Assembly (NCBI RefSeq): GCF_005116575.1
Contig: NZ_SWCN01000010.1
Coordinates: 1 to 64,000 of the forward strand
Length of the DNA: 64,000 nucleotides
Source: Desulforhopalus sp. IMCC35007
Lineage (GTDB): Bacteria > Desulfobacterota > Desulfobulbia > Desulfobulbales > Desulfocapsaceae
Direction of reading: 5' to 3'
The translations under genes and the position numbers were made by a program. This document shows positions 1 to 9,500 of this stretch, piece by piece; position 1 is the first letter of the stretch, and the number at the start of each line of letters is the position of its first letter. The notes beneath the pieces were generated by a model that was not told the DNA's origin, ran no database searches, and was given only the letters and a program-made list of their open reading frames with translations.

Positions 1-838
1 TTGCATCGGTAATGTCTGTGCCACCGATGGTGACTGTAGAAATACCGGCCTCTGCCCCAACAGTGATCGCCCCGTTAACGGTGTCACCGGAACCTTCAAC
101 CACACTGTTGTCGGCAGGAGTAACATCCGCATCCGCATCATCAATAGAGATGGTCGGCGCACCGTCGGTCAGGCCGTCGATGGTGATGGTAAGGGTTGCC
201 TCAGAGGTATCACCATCAGCATCGGTGATGGTATAGGTGAATTCCTCGGTGAGAGTTTCACCATCGTTGAGGCTTTGAACAATTGGGTTGCCCGGAGTCA
301 GTTCATAGATGTAAGACCCATCTTCGTTAATTATTAATGTTCCATAATCGGTGCTAAATTCCTCTCCAATGTTTCCGCCTGTTATTCCAGTAACCGTCGT
401 TACATCCGCGCCCAGGGTATCTGCGCCAGTACCTGTAATTACGTTGCCGTTAAATGGAGTTGCAAGATCTTCAGAAATGGTGACAAAGTCAGGGTTTGCC
501 ACTGGTGCGGTATCAATGATCTGAATATCGAGAACATCAGAACTGCTTGCACCGGTGCTATCAGTAACCATAATGGTGAACTGGTCAATAACACTGTCAT
601 CGCCTGCACTATGATCTTCTGCCTCACCATCTTCCGTGTATTCGTAGGTGATCTCACCTGTCGCAGGATTATAGCCGGTGATGGTAAGAGTACCTTCGTC
701 TCCGATTATAACAACTGGGCTAGCCGTTGCGTTGCTTATATCCTGACCAGCAATCGTGACAGCAGCAACGCCTGCTTCAGCTGAAATGACAATACTGCCG
801 CTTGTGGTGGCTCCACTTCCTTCAGCAACACTGTTATC
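1..838 (-). repeat. Long-period tandem repeat inside the adhesin (about 242 residues)
   Basis: The motif DNSVxEGSG occurs at adhesin residue 211 (codon starting at 838) and again at residue 453 (codon starting at 112). The following stretch (AEAG, VTI, G.DI) is conserved in the same register, with about 21 identities over 37 aligned residues by eye. The period is therefore 242 residues or 726 bases. Each unit seems to hold two Ig-like beta domains. The second unit runs off the window, so copy number is unknown. Confidence 0.75.
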
Positions 839-1468
839 AGCCGACGTTATGTCTTCATCTTCGTCTGTTATTATTATAACAGGGGGTTGGGTTGGTGTTG
901 GTGTTGGAGTTGCGGGTGTACCGGGGATAGCAGGTGCTTGGGGGGCTGAGACAGGAGAGGTTGAGACTGGAGTGGCTACTGCCGGAATTTCTTCGTCTGG
1001 GCTATCAGCAATATATTGGTTGTATTCGTGGGTCGTTGTCTCGTTGTTGCTATCTAGGAGATATGCACCAACCTGACCTTTTGAATCATCTCCTGCATGG
1101 TAAGTTGTTTGGAAATCATAGCTGTCAATGAGGCCTCCTGCAGCAGGATCGTCTGTGATGTCATCAATATTTTGATTTTGTGCCAGAGCCTCTACAATGG
1201 CTTCTTGAAGTTCAGCAACCTCTTGGATAACGGCGTCTCTTGGGTCAATATCCCCGAAAACGGATTCGTCAACAAGCAGCTGATCATTGCCTGCTAAAGA
1301 TATGATACTTCCATCTTCGCCTATAATAGATATGCTGGCGTTGGCTGAAGTCGTTATTATCTCGTTTTCATAGATGAAGTCTCCAACTTGCAGTTCTCTG
1401 ATCTGCCCATTTTCCGAACGTGCAGTTACGATACCGTTGATTGCCTGAACTTTTCCAACTTGAGCCAT
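1..1468 (-). CDS. LapA-like giant adhesin, N-terminal part (cut by left edge)
   Basis: This is an open reading frame of 489 codons that starts at ATG 1468 and is still open at the window edge. A GAGGT ribosome-binding site lies just upstream. Residues 1 to about 130 resemble the outer-membrane retention module of LapA-type proteins, beginning MAQVGKVQAINGIVTA. A Pro-Ala-Ala-Gly at residues 108-111 (codons at 1147-1136) fits the di-alanine site cut by the LapG protease. A Pro/Thr linker follows at about 190-200, then acidic, Ser/Thr/Gly/Asp-rich Ig-like repeats typical of RTX/VCBS adhesins. Known LapA proteins are exported by a type I secretion system, held in the outer membrane by this module, and mediate biofilm attachment. 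lapD and lapG lie directly upstream on the same strand, which strongly supports the call. The C-terminus and any transporter genes are outside the window. Confidence 0.88.
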   Translation of the reverse strand, partial: MAQVGKVQAINGIVTARSENGQIRELQVGDFIYENEIITTSANASISIIGEDGSIISLAGNDQLLVDESVFGDIDPRDAVIQEVAELQEAIVEALAQNQNIDDITDDPAAGGLIDSYDFQTTYHAGDDSKGQVGAYLLDSNNETTTHEYNQYIADSPDEEIPAVATPVSTSPVSAPQAPAIPGTPATPTPTPTQPPVIIITDEDEDITSADNSVAEGSGATTSGSIVISAEAGVAAVTIAGQDISNATASPVVIIGDEGTLTITGYNPATGEITYEYTEDGEAEDHSAGDDSVIDQFTIMVTDSTGASSSDVLDIQIIDTAPVANPDFVTISEDLATPFNGNVITGTGADTLGADVTTVTGITGGNIGEEFSTDYGTLIINEDGSYIYELTPGNPIVQSLNDGETLTEEFTYTITDADGDTSEATLTITIDGLTDGAPTISIDDADADVTPADNSVVEGSGDTVNGAITVGAEAGISTVTIGGTDITDA

Positions 1469-1577
1469 GTTGTACCTCATTAATATGCTTTATATAGCCA
1501 AGAGCATTGTGCTGCTCTGTTGTGGGCCGTTAGGTAAGGGATAATTTTTTGTTTCATTAACCGAGTCTTCTTATTGT

Positions 1578-1619
1578 AGGAATAATTCCTGCAAAAGGTA
1601 ATTGTACCAAAGTACAATT
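1578..1619. promoter_or_regulatory. Two adjacent palindromes upstream of the adhesin gene
   Basis: Two inverted repeats lie side by side in the 256-base gap between lapD and the adhesin start. One is AGGAA-TAA-TTCCT at 1578-1590. The other is a perfect 8-base repeat, AATTGTAC-caaa-GTACAATT, at 1600-1619. Neither is followed by a clear T-run on the minus strand, so a simple terminator is not the best reading. They could be operators or an mRNA structure controlling adhesin expression. Function is inference only. Confidence 0.45.
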
Positions 1620-1724
1620 TTTCACGGAGAATACAGGGGAAGGTGAAGTCACAATACCCCTTGGCTTTGGTAGGACTCCGCAAATAGAAAATAGAGCCGC
1701 AGATCCAGCTGTTTCAGAGATGGC

Positions 1725-3686
1725 CTAGGTACTGAGTTGCTGAGGTTGCGCAAAAAGATAGCCTTGTAGGGCATCAATGTTTGTCTCGAGCAACATCTGC
1801 ACCTGCTCATTACGTTCAACGCCTTCTGCGATGACCAGTATGTCAAGACTGTGAGCAACGCCTGCTAATGCCTCTATAAAAAAACCGCTGTCGCCCTGGT
1901 CGTTCTCAAGCTCTTTAGTAAAACCTCGGTCTATTTTTACGTATTCAGGGCGCAGTGATTTTAAGTAGCCAAAATTTGTAAAACTCTGACCAAAATGATC
2001 CAGGCCGATCGAGTGGCCAAGCTCACCAACTTTTTTGGAGAAGTCTTTGACAATATCAAGATGTTGTACGGCGCCAAATTCTGGGAATTCGAAGATAATG
2101 TGGGGGTAGCTTCCTGGCAGTTTTGCAAGTTCGGAAATTACCCACTGAACAAAAAAGCGGTCGGTAAGAGATGATGGCGAGACGTTAACGGCAATTGTGT
2201 CCATTTTTGATAGTATCTCGTGCGCAGAGAAGATTCGACTAAGTACAACCTGATCAAGTTTTGAGATCATTCTTAGTCGTTCGGCAAGCGGTATGAAAAT
2301 AGCGGCACTGACGAAATGGCCGGATTCTAATATAATACGAGAAAGCAGTTCCTGATGGACGATTTCGTCCTGTTTTCTACTGTTCATCACCGGTTGGCTA
2401 AAAAGGGCGATGTCTTTTCGCTGAAGAACATCGGCGAGCGTCTGTTTCCACCATGTTCGTCCCTTTACGGCGGTGTCTTTGTCTGCTGAAAATGGATTGA
2501 TGAACGATTTATTCGGCCCTTTCTGCCGGGCTGCCTGCAAAGCACTGTCAGCCTCGGCAAGGAGTTGTGGAAGGGTCGGTGAGTGCTCGTAAAACACCCC
2601 TCCAATATATGCCAGATTATTTGTACTACTGCTGTTTTCAGTAGCTAAGCGGTTGATTTTAGACATAAGGATTTCGGCAAGGTCAATGGTGTCTGATGAA
2701 CTGATCTGAGAAATGAAGATAGCAAAATCACCTCCGGTAAGTCTTGCCAGGGCAACGTCTTTTAAAATTTGTGTTTCTTTTTGAATAATATCACCAACAT
2801 TTTTCAAAAGAGCGTCGCCTGACTCAAAGCCTTCGGCTTCATTAATGTTTTGCAGGTTAGCAACCTGAACCATCAGCAGGGCTCCGTTGACTTCTTCTTT
2901 GGCCGCTTCCAGACGTGCACCCACCTGAGCTGTCAGATAGCGCCGGTTGCCAAGACCTGTCACCTGGTCATAATATGCTTTCTGACGCAGACGTTCTGCG
3001 ATCTTCGCCTGTCTGGTAAACATCTCCCTGACCTTTACAGTCATGCGGTTCATAGATTCGACAACGAGGCGGAGTTCCCGGGTTTTCGGCAGGACCTTCT
3101 GGATTTGGTATTCTCTGCGACAGATGGCTTCCGCCTGTTCCTCGACCTGTTTAAGAGGTTTGAGCAACACTTTTAAGCCCCAACTGCCAAGCAGAAGAAT
3201 CACTGATCCGGCGAGGACGAAGTATGTACTTATTCGAATCATGGTTTTCCAAATGGTCTGATAGGCCAAACCGGGGTGACTTTCAATAAAAAGTGTTCCT
3301 GCCTGGGTCCAGCCAGACATGACCAAAGCTCCGGCCCTTGGCGCTTTTATAGAAATGAAATCAATAAACCAATCAGGTACACCGGCGATCTCAATCTTGA
3401 GGGTCCGTTCCGTAATCACTTTGTCATCGGGATCTCTTAGACTGATGATTCTGTAATAACCACGATCAAAAACGGCGTTTATCATGGTGTCTATGGTGGG
3501 CAAATCGTTTTCAGCCATGACTGGAGAGAGTGACAGGGCAAGAGATGTCGCAGTGTCCTGAGCATGGGACTCTAACTGGTTTATCAGAAATGAGCGGGTA
3601 CTCTGGAGCTTTTCAACCCAAACACCTAAAAAAAGAATCATTACCAGGAATACGGTAAAGAGGAATAGTTGCCTGTGGAGTGTCAT
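1725..3686 (-). CDS. lapD: LapD-type c-di-GMP receptor (periplasmic domain, HAMP, degenerate GGDEF and EAL)
   Basis: This 653-residue inner-membrane protein has a first transmembrane helix at about 5-24 and a periplasmic domain (about 25-150) like the LapD/MoxY N-terminal domain. A second helix at about 151-172 is followed by HAMP (about 173-225), GGDEF (about 235-400) and EAL (about 410-650) domains. The diguanylate cyclase signature reads TGGDF instead of GGDEF. The EAL region keeps ELLSR, but DDFG has become DHFG, so both enzyme activities are probably lost. Known LapD proteins bind c-di-GMP through the EAL domain and then trap LapG in the periplasm, which protects the LapA adhesin. The gene starts 15 bases after lapG stops. 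An AGGAAAA ribosome-binding site precedes ATG 3686. Confidence 0.9.
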   Translation of the reverse strand: MTLHRQLFLFTVFLVMILFLGVWVEKLQSTRSFLINQLESHAQDTATSLALSLSPVMAENDLPTIDTMINAVFDRGYYRIISLRDPDDKVITERTLKIEIAGVPDWFIDFISIKAPRAGALVMSGWTQAGTLFIESHPGLAYQTIWKTMIRISTYFVLAGSVILLLGSWGLKVLLKPLKQVEEQAEAICRREYQIQKVLPKTRELRLVVESMNRMTVKVREMFTRQAKIAERLRQKAYYDQVTGLGNRRYLTAQVGARLEAAKEEVNGALLMVQVANLQNINEAEGFESGDALLKNVGDIIQKETQILKDVALARLTGGDFAIFISQISSSDTIDLAEILMSKINRLATENSSSTNNLAYIGGVFYEHSPTLPQLLAEADSALQAARQKGPNKSFINPFSADKDTAVKGRTWWKQTLADVLQRKDIALFSQPVMNSRKQDEIVHQELLSRIILESGHFVSAAIFIPLAERLRMISKLDQVVLSRIFSAHEILSKMDTIAVNVSPSSLTDRFFVQWVISELAKLPGSYPHIIFEFPEFGAVQHLDIVKDFSKKVGELGHSIGLDHFGQSFTNFGYLKSLRPEYVKIDRGFTKELENDQGDSGFFIEALAGVAHSLDILVIAEGVERNEQVQMLLETNIDALQGYLFAQPQQLST

Positions 3687-3701
3687 AATGTTTTCCTTTT
3701 T

Positions 3702-4382
3702 CTATTTCAATTTTTCGGGCATTCTTTTAAGGAGGCTTTGCCATCGTTCAAGGCGCACGTTGTCGCCGACCTTCTGACCTTGGCCTCGAGATTTTGCAAG
3801 CCAGAGGCCGGAGCCATTAAAACTGTAAACAGGGATTAAGTCTTTTCTCTGGGTGGCAGGCTTTATTGCTGCAATAAGATTGTCAAGGATGAGCGGAATG
3901 GCTCGTGGAGAGGCATAGTAGGTTACTACCATATGGGCTTGATTGGGGTTTAAGGCTCTGACGTAGGTCATGTGAATTTTTTTTTCGGCTACTCCGAGAG
4001 CTTTTAATGTGAAATATTTAGCCAGGGAGAAATCTTCACAATCCCCACCTCCTGTTGACAAAAATTCGATTGGTGTCGCCCAGTAATCTGATTTTTTCCA
4101 ATGCACGATATCATCAATGAATTGAAGTTGATTGAAAAAGGAGTTTACCTTTTTAAGTTTTTCTTCCTCAGTTACCCCCGAACTTTCACGGATCAGTGTT
4201 TGCCAGGCAAGCAGTCGGAGTTTTGCGGATTCGCCGTACTGTAATTCCGCTGTAGATACAATCTCCTGGGGAAGAGTAAAGAGATTGTCGCTGCGTCCTA
4301 TGCCAAAGAGACAGATGAGCAGCATAAAAATTAACGTAATTTTCTGCAGAATATAAGGATTGATATGGAAACAGTTTAGCAA
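3702..4382 (-). CDS. lapG: LapG-type periplasmic cysteine protease (transglutaminase-like)
   Basis: This is a 226-residue bacterial transglutaminase-like cysteine protease. A hydrophobic export signal at about 13-29 is followed by the catalytic domain. The triad is visible: Cys115 in GGGDCEDFS, His150 in NQAHMV and Asp167 in LILDNL. The spacing is close to that of Pseudomonas LapG. The known role is to cut LapA-type adhesins at a di-alanine near their N-terminus when c-di-GMP is low, releasing cells from a surface. The PAAG site in the neighbouring adhesin is the likely substrate. The start is uncertain: the longest frame begins at TTG 4382 without a clear ribosome-binding site, and the next in-frame ATG, at 4325, would leave a very short signal peptide. 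Confidence 0.88.
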   Translation of the reverse strand: MLNCFHINPYILQKITLIFMLLICLFGIGRSDNLFTLPQEIVSTAELQYGESAKLRLLAWQTLIRESSGVTEEEKLKKVNSFFNQLQFIDDIVHWKKSDYWATPIEFLSTGGGDCEDFSLAKYFTLKALGVAEKKIHMTYVRALNPNQAHMVVTYYASPRAIPLILDNLIAAIKPATQRKDLIPVYSFNGSGLWLAKSRGQGQKVGDNVRLERWQSLLKRMPEKLK

Positions 4383-4647
4383 AACAAATAAGCCACATGA
4401 CGTAAAAAACTCAGACCAATTTCAATAAAAAAGTGTAAGAGTCGGTTAATAAAAAAGGATGTCCTCAAAGTAGCTTAGTGGAAGAAATAAAATATTTCCA
4501 ATTTTTCACTGCATTTTTTGTTTTTTATTATCGGGACAGGTAAAGAAAATAATGAGCTCTTCGGAGGAAGAGTTGGTCAAAGGATGAAAAAGTTTCAGGA
4601 GTTGTTTCCATGTTTTGGAACATGTGAAGACAGTTGGACCGAAAACG
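4383..4647. other. AT-rich intergenic region upstream of lapG
   Basis: No gene is supported here. The stretch is AT-rich and should carry the promoter for the minus-strand lap genes, but no convincing -35/-10 pair stands out. A short inverted repeat, CATGTT-ttgg-AACATG, lies at 4609-4624 beside the tRNA-Ala terminator. Confidence 0.5.
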
Positions 4648-4681
4648 AAAAAAGGCACTTACAGAAGTAACTGTAAGTGCC
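4648..4681 (-). terminator. Terminator of tRNA-Ala
   Basis: Perfect 11-base stem GGCACTTACAG (4654-4664) with CTGTAAGTGCC (4671-4681) and a 6-base loop. It is followed on the minus strand by six T residues (A-run 4648-4653 on the plus strand). It sits directly downstream of tRNA-Ala. Confidence 0.85.
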
Positions 4682-4689
4682 AATATTTT

Positions 4690-4765
4690 TGGTGGAGCTA
4701 GACGGGATCGAACCGTCGACCTCTTGACTGCCAGTCAAGCGCTCTCCCAGCTGAGCTATAGCCCC
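4690..4765 (-). tRNA. tRNA-Ala (anticodon GGC)
   Basis: A 76-nt cloverleaf with the 3' CCA encoded. The acceptor stem GGGGCTA/TAGCTCC contains the G3-U70 wobble pair that defines alanine tRNAs. The anticodon loop CTGGCAG gives anticodon GGC. A strong terminator follows, so it is probably a single-gene unit. Confidence 0.97.
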
Positions 4766-5012
4766 AATAACGGTCTCATTAAAAAGCAGGGATATCATTA
4801 ACAGGGTTTATTTTGCGTGTCAACAGAAAATGATAAATAAATGAGTGGACAGAGCATATGACTTGCTAATGAAAAAGAGGTTTGGTATGTTTTGCAAGCT
4901 CGATAGAAGCGCTTTGTTTTCTGTATAAACATCAGTATTCCCACCTTCATTTCTGATTGAAATTGAGGTGGGAAATTACATATAGGGCGTAGTAAAGCGC
5001 CTGGATTACTAG

Positions 5013-6059
<1,047 letters not shown>

Positions 6060-6133
6060 TCCATACTGTTTGCCTATACTGAGTGATGGATATCTGTCCA
6101 TCACTTTTATTTTGCCTCTTGCTGTAGTGATCC

Positions 6134-7012
6134 GTGAGAAAACCATCTAAAACCAAGCAGGAACGGCCTTTTTTTTCCTCTATCAGGGTGCTGTTTCTGA
6201 TCATAATTCTGGCGCTGGTTGGCCTACTGCTTCTGGCCTCTCTTCTTGGGGGACGATTTGGCACGCCACATCAACTCACTCTCGATTTCATAGGGCCACT
6301 GCAGAGTGCGGTGACCCGGTCGGTTGGAGGAATAGCAGCCTTAAAGAACGATTATATTGCCCTTTGGAATGTACGGGCAGAAAATAAGCGGTTACGTCTT
6401 CTGGTGGATAAATACCTCACGGAACTTGGTGAGTACCGGGAGGGGTATAGCAATTATCTTCACTTTGAGCAGCTTCTCGCTTTCAAGGAAAAACTACATT
6501 TTCAACCTCTGGCAGCGCGCGTCGTCGGCAAGGAACCTGCCTTTTGGTACCAGACCATTGTTGTCGACCGTGGCAGAAAAGATGATGTACTGGATGGAAT
6601 GATCGCTCTGGCTCCAGCAGGGGTTGTTGGGCAGGTCATTCACACTGGGGAGCACTATTCTAAAATTCTGCTGGCTAATGCTCCCAGTAGTGCCATTGAT
6701 GTGATGATTCAGAAAAATAGAATCCGTGGTATCTTAAAAGGTGCAGGAGAAAAAGGCTTTGTTCTCCACTATGTGTTGAAAAACGCCGACGTACAGGTGG
6801 GCGACAATATTGTGACTGCAGGTATCGGTGGTGTTTTCCCTGCCGGTATTCCACTTGGACAGGTTTCGAGAGTGTATAAAAAGAGACGTGGTATGTTTCA
6901 GGAAATTGAAGTCACCCCGTACGTAGATTTTCAAAAACTTGAATTTGTGCTCATTGATCCTACCGACAGACGTCAAATTCTCGATTCAATGGATCTCTCT
7001 ACAAAGAGGTAG
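6134..7012 (+). CDS. mreC: Rod-shape-determining protein MreC
   Basis: This 292-residue inner-membrane protein links MreB to the periplasmic synthases PBP2 and RodA. It has a short cytoplasmic N-terminus, one transmembrane helix at about 16-36, a coiled coil at about 70-115 and the beta-rich periplasmic MreC domain. The latter includes the typical runs VVDRGRKDDV and GDNIVTAGIGGVFP. The start is a GTG at 6134 with only a weak ribosome-binding site. It lies 74 bases after mreB and 8 bases before mreD. Confidence 0.96.
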   Translation: MRKPSKTKQERPFFSSIRVLFLIIILALVGLLLLASLLGGRFGTPHQLTLDFIGPLQSAVTRSVGGIAALKNDYIALWNVRAENKRLRLLVDKYLTELGEYREGYSNYLHFEQLLAFKEKLHFQPLAARVVGKEPAFWYQTIVVDRGRKDDVLDGMIALAPAGVVGQVIHTGEHYSKILLANAPSSAIDVMIQKNRIRGILKGAGEKGFVLHYVLKNADVQVGDNIVTAGIGGVFPAGIPLGQVSRVYKKRRGMFQEIEVTPYVDFQKLEFVLIDPTDRRQILDSMDLSTKR

Positions 7013-7020
7013 CTTCACTC

Positions 7021-7551
7021 ATGATGGTCCTCGTATTCTGGTTGCTGGGAATTGCACTCATCGTCTTACAGACGACTCTGTTACAGTATCTGCCCCTATG
7101 GCTTGGACGCCCTGATTTTATTTTTATCTTCGTAGCCATTATCGCCTACCGTTTTGCCTGGATTCCTGGTATTTTTCTCGTTTTCACTATTGGCTGGATC
7201 CTTGATGTTGTCGCAGGCATTCAGCTTGGGATTTATCCTCTGATGTGCCTGCTTACTTTTACAGGTTTGAAAATCTTAACAAATAAAAGCCCTGTGAAAG
7301 AAACCACCTACCAGATACCTCTGGTTGGTCTCAGTTATTTTTTGATGCAGATGTTTCTCTATTTTATCTGTTCTCTCACGTCCCCAGATCTCTTGCCTGA
7401 GTGGTCCTGGGGAGTTACCTTGCAAAGAACGGCGTTGGTGATGGTTTCTGCAATTCCAATGTTTTTACTCTGTAGCTCACTCTATGAAAATATTCAGAAA
7501 CGTCAGCTTCGCAGCAAACCCATGCGGCGTCGCCGTCCTAGAACGCAATAG
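7021..7551 (+). CDS. mreD: Rod-shape-determining protein MreD
   Basis: This 176-residue, very hydrophobic protein has about five or six membrane helices and a basic C-terminal tail (KPMRRRRPR). It is recognised mainly by size, membrane pattern and its place between mreC and mrdA. The family is part of the elongasome core and binds MreC; its exact chemistry is unknown. Spacing to mrdA is 9 bases, which suggests co-translation. Confidence 0.92.
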   Translation: MMVLVFWLLGIALIVLQTTLLQYLPLWLGRPDFIFIFVAIIAYRFAWIPGIFLVFTIGWILDVVAGIQLGIYPLMCLLTFTGLKILTNKSPVKETTYQIPLVGLSYFLMQMFLYFICSLTSPDLLPEWSWGVTLQRTALVMVSAIPMFLLCSSLYENIQKRQLRSKPMRRRRPRTQ

Positions 7552-7560
7552 CGTGAAGAA

Positions 7561-9438
7561 ATGAGATTGAAATTAGCCTTTAAAGAAGTTCAGGAGATTG
7601 AAGAACGAGACGATGGAGCCCTTGACCTGCTGAAAAAGAGGTTGGTTGCGGTGACAGTAGTCGTATTGTTTTTCTTTGTCGTCATCATTCTGCGTCTCTG
7701 GTTCCTGCAGATTACCAATGGTGTTGAGTACGAAAAACGTGCCTATGGCAACCGGGTGAGAATCCGTCAGCTCGCTCCGCCAAGGGGGCATATCCTTGAC
7801 CGATTCGGGAGGGAAATTGTCACCAATCGTCCTTCGTTCAATGTGGCACTCCTTCAGGAAGATTCCCATGATCTCAGTGATGTTCTGGAGCGACTGGCAC
7901 CCATTCTGAATATGGAAGTGTCTGAGCTCTGGGAGAAGGTGAGAGAGGCCTCGGGTACACCCAGATATCTCCCGATTCTGCTGAAAGAGGATATTGACTG
8001 GAAAACTCTTGCCTATCTGGAAAACCACAATCATGAATTTTCAGGAATAAGAACAGAGGTACAACCGGTTCGGGTTTACCGTTATAATGATCTGGCCGCA
8101 AACGTCATTGGCTATCTGGGATCTATATCTAAACAGGAACTTGCCGAGGCAGACAGTGGGGTGTATAGCGGCGGTGATATCGTCGGTAAGAGAGGCCTGG
8201 AAAGGCTGAGGGAATCGGATTTACGGGGGGAAAAGGGCCACAGTTACACAGAGGTCGACTCCAAAGGATTTGAGCAGCAGATGCTGAAAGCCGAAGAGCC
8301 TCTCCCTGGCAGAGAAATTCGCTTAACCCTGGATGTTGATTTACAGCAGATTGCAGAAAGTTATATGGATGCTGGTGAAAAATCAGGTGCGGTGGTTGCA
8401 ATGGAGGTGAATACCGGTCGGGTTCTGGCTGCGGTTTCTGCACCGACAATTCATATTCAGGATTTTATCGGAGGGATCTCCAGTACTAAGTGGAAGGAGT
8501 TGCTGGATAACCCCAAACATCCTCTCATAAATAAAGTCGCCCAGGCGACCTATCCTCCTGGATCTACGTATAAAATGGTGACAGCTCTGGCAGGTCTTGC
8601 CAAAGGTGTCATCGACGAAGATACGGTGTTCTACTGTCCGGGGCGATACTCTTTTGGAAATCGGACCTATCGATGCTGGAAGCATAGCGGGCATGGGCCG
8701 GTCGACCTTGAAAAAGCGATCAGCCAATCCTGCGATGTATATTTTTATCAGGTTGCACAAAGGGTTGGGGTCGATTCACTCGCTGAGTATGCCCAGAAAC
8801 TTGGCCTTGGCAAACCTACCGGTATTGAGATGGAATACGAAAAAGCGGGGCTCACTCCGACCAAGAAATGGAAACTTAAAAACCGTAAAGCAAAGTGGCA
8901 GGAAGGGGAGACGCTTTCCGTAGGTATCGGTCAGGGATTTAATATTACCAGCCCTTTACAGATTTGTCTGATGACCGCAACCATCGCCAATGGTGGCAAG
9001 GTGTATCGACCGCAACTTGTCGAACAGGTAGTAGACCCTGAGGGGAATATTGTAGAGAGCTTTAAGCCTGAAATTACATCAGAACTTACAGGTGTTGACC
9101 ATTATCTTGAAGCCATTAGAAAGGGTATGGAAGAGGTTGTTCAGGGCAAGAGAGGTACTGCAAGGTCCGTGGCGATTGATGGCCTGCGCATTGCTGGTAA
9201 AACTGGAACGGCTCAGGTTGTAAAACTGGCCCAATACAAGCACTTAAAAGAAGAAGATATTCCCTATAAATATAGAGACCATGCCTGGTTTACCTGCTTT
9301 GCACCGGCGGATAATCCGGAAATCGCTGTCACTGTACTTGTGGAACATGGCCTCCATGGTGGCTCTGGCGCAGGACCGATCGCCAAAGCAGTACTTAAAC
9401 AGTATTTCAGTGGACGATTAAATCAGATTGTTCAGTGA
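7561..9438 (+). CDS. mrdA: Penicillin-binding protein 2 (elongation transpeptidase)
   Basis: This 625-residue class B penicillin-binding protein cross-links peptidoglycan during cell elongation. One transmembrane helix (about 28-50) is followed by the dimerisation/pedestal domain and the transpeptidase domain. The catalytic motifs are complete: Ser335 in PGSTYK (SxxK), Ser390 in SQSCD (the SxN-equivalent SCD typical of PBP2) and Lys547 in KTGTAQ. It works with the SEDS polymerase RodA encoded just downstream and with MreC/MreD upstream. Confidence 0.97.
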   Translation: MRLKLAFKEVQEIEERDDGALDLLKKRLVAVTVVVLFFFVVIILRLWFLQITNGVEYEKRAYGNRVRIRQLAPPRGHILDRFGREIVTNRPSFNVALLQEDSHDLSDVLERLAPILNMEVSELWEKVREASGTPRYLPILLKEDIDWKTLAYLENHNHEFSGIRTEVQPVRVYRYNDLAANVIGYLGSISKQELAEADSGVYSGGDIVGKRGLERLRESDLRGEKGHSYTEVDSKGFEQQMLKAEEPLPGREIRLTLDVDLQQIAESYMDAGEKSGAVVAMEVNTGRVLAAVSAPTIHIQDFIGGISSTKWKELLDNPKHPLINKVAQATYPPGSTYKMVTALAGLAKGVIDEDTVFYCPGRYSFGNRTYRCWKHSGHGPVDLEKAISQSCDVYFYQVAQRVGVDSLAEYAQKLGLGKPTGIEMEYEKAGLTPTKKWKLKNRKAKWQEGETLSVGIGQGFNITSPLQICLMTATIANGGKVYRPQLVEQVVDPEGNIVESFKPEITSELTGVDHYLEAIRKGMEEVVQGKRGTARSVAIDGLRIAGKTGTAQVVKLAQYKHLKEEDIPYKYRDHAWFTCFAPADNPEIAVTVLVEHGLHGGSGAGPIAKAVLKQYFSGRLNQIVQ

Positions 9439-9500
9439 GAGCCGCAATATTGAGAGTATGCTGAGATGAGTTTGTCAAATTTTACCGTAGGTGTGGGCAT

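Noticed and set aside
12-1297. Several plus-strand open frames (for example 12-236 and 756-1076) over the left edge.
   Set aside because: They are mirror frames of the minus-strand adhesin, whose reading frame is continuous and has recognisable motifs.
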